Positions 5,173 to 5,876 of a stretch of 5,876 nucleotides of DNA are shown here, piece by piece. Each line of letters opens with the position of its first letter. The first letter of the stretch is position 1. This stretch comes from Flavobacteriaceae bacterium. Its GTDB lineage: Bacteria; Bacteroidota; Bacteroidia; Flavobacteriales; Flavobacteriaceae. A program made the position numbers and the translations under genes. The stretch lies in assembly GCA_023141985.1 (NCBI GenBank), contig JAGLKH010000259.1, positions 1 to 5,876 of the forward strand, written 5' to 3'. The notes beneath the pieces were generated by a model that saw only the letters and a list, made by a program, of their open reading frames with translations, ran no database searches and had not been told where the DNA came from.

Positions 5173-5876
5173 TTACTTTTCATTTATAATATTTTTTGGA
5201 ATTCTAAATAGCAGAAATATCCCTATTAAAAAGAATACAAATAAAAATAATATGGCATTACGCATACTACCTGTAATTTGATCTATTACACCATAAATTA
5301 CCATGCCTATTACAATACCAATTTTTTCGGTAACATCAAAAAAACTAAAATAAGATGTAGTGTCTTTGGTTTTTGGTAAAAACTTTGAATATGTAGAACG
5401 TGACAGAGCTTGTACTCCCCCCATTACAAAACCTACAACTACTCCAACAATATAAAACTGAACAGGCGTTTTTACAAAATAGGCATAAAAACACACCAGC
5501 ATCCAAATAAAATTAATGATTATTAGCGTTTTAATATTTCCAAATTTTGCTGAAGCTTTTGAAGTTAGAACAGCTCCAAAAATGGCTACAACCTGGATAA
5601 TTAAAATACTAATTATTAATCCCATAGTTTTTTCATCATTATTTGTCCAAGAAATTTCTTCTTCTCCAAAATAAACAGCCATTAGCATTATTGTTTGTAC
5701 AGCCATGCTGTAAACAAAAAAAGCATATAAAAAACTTTTCAATTTAATATTATGAGTGAGTTCTTTCCAAACATTTTTTAATTCTATAAAACCATTAAGC
5801 AAAACATCTTTGGTAATACTGTGTCCTTTTGAAGCTCCTTTTGGAAGATAGTAAAAGGTGTATTGGCTAAAAATAA
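5173..5876 (-). CDS. UMF1/Atg22-like MFS transporter, C-terminal half (partial, tandem paralogue)
   Basis: The frame is open from the window edge at 5876 to a TAA at 5173-5175, giving 233 residues that align with the C-terminal half of the neighbouring transporter. Shared blocks include Y-S-x-x-V-Q-T-I-x-L-M-A, I-F-G-A, G-N-x-K-T-L, V-M-G-x-x-Q-x-L-S-R-S-T-Y-S-K-x-L-P and Y-F-S-F-x-D-V-x-E-K-I. By eye roughly half the positions agree, so this is an old tandem duplication. The TTG at 5802 is not the start: coding similarity continues upstream, with F-S-Q-Y-T-F-Y-Y-L-P aligning with F-A-Q-I-T-Y-R-K-L-P of the paralogue. The tail (I-P-K-N-I-I-N-E-K) differs from the paralogue's T-K-T-K-Y-V-K. 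The 20-base gap to the next gene indicates one transcript. The substrate is unknown, and the promoter lies outside the window. Confidence 0.9.
   Translation of the reverse strand, partial: IFSQYTFYYLPKGASKGHSITKDVLLNGFIELKNVWKELTHNIKLKSFLYAFFVYSMAVQTIMLMAVYFGEEEISWTNNDEKTMGLIISILIIQVVAIFGAVLTSKASAKFGNIKTLIIINFIWMLVCFYAYFVKTPVQFYIVGVVVGFVMGGVQALSRSTYSKFLPKTKDTTSYFSFFDVTEKIGIVIGMVIYGVIDQITGSMRNAILFLFVFFLIGIFLLFRIPKNIINEK

Noticed and set aside
5800..5802. TTG as the start of the upstream transporter gene
   Set aside because: The frame stays open to the window edge and the upstream residues align with the paralogue, so the gene is truncated by the window.

Overview
The window looks like chromosomal DNA of a marine-type member of the Flavobacteriaceae (Bacteroidota). 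This rests on the strong AT bias, the near-absence of Shine-Dalgarno sequences, and the gene families present: an ECF sigma factor with a single-pass anti-sigma protein, DUF4097 and head-GIN (DUF2807) proteins, a DUF6252-like lipoprotein, and UMF1/Atg22-like transporters. Genus cannot be read from the sequence.

Plus strand, 1-2551: a tightly packed operon. It holds the C-terminal 50 residues of an ECF sigma factor (1-153), a membrane-anchored anti-sigma-like protein (166-729), a secreted DUF4097-type beta-repeat protein that overlaps it by 23 bases (707-1798), and a secreted head-GIN protein 27 bases further on (1826-2551). Both exported proteins are built from regular short repeats: a D-Y motif about every 17-21 residues in the first, and AGSGD about every 18-21 residues in the second. 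The layout suggests an envelope-responsive sigma/anti-sigma switch co-transcribed with two exported beta-solenoid-like proteins. That is inference; neither a signal nor a substrate can be read here. A strong hairpin at 2575-2599 closes the operon and probably serves both strands.

Minus strand, 5876-2716: two tandem UMF1-like MFS transporter genes (the first, 5173-5876, runs off the window; the second, 3836-5152, is complete) followed by a DUF6252-like lipoprotein gene (2716-3798). Gaps are 20 and 37 bases, so the three could be one transcript. It converges on the plus-strand operon.

The most unusual structure is a short direct repeat flanking the lipoprotein gene. The last 24 bases of the second transporter gene (3836-3859) recur at 2623-2646 with 22 matches, including 20 consecutive ones. 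The downstream copy still reads as the transporter's C-terminal tail (G-T-K-T-K-Y-V-K-stop) with two codons missing. This suggests that the lipoprotein gene was inserted at, or duplicated into, the 3' end of the transporter gene, leaving a relic of the original end behind. No recombinase, IS element, CRISPR array, tRNA or rRNA was seen, and there is no gene-free stretch above 300 bases; the longest is 2552-2715.
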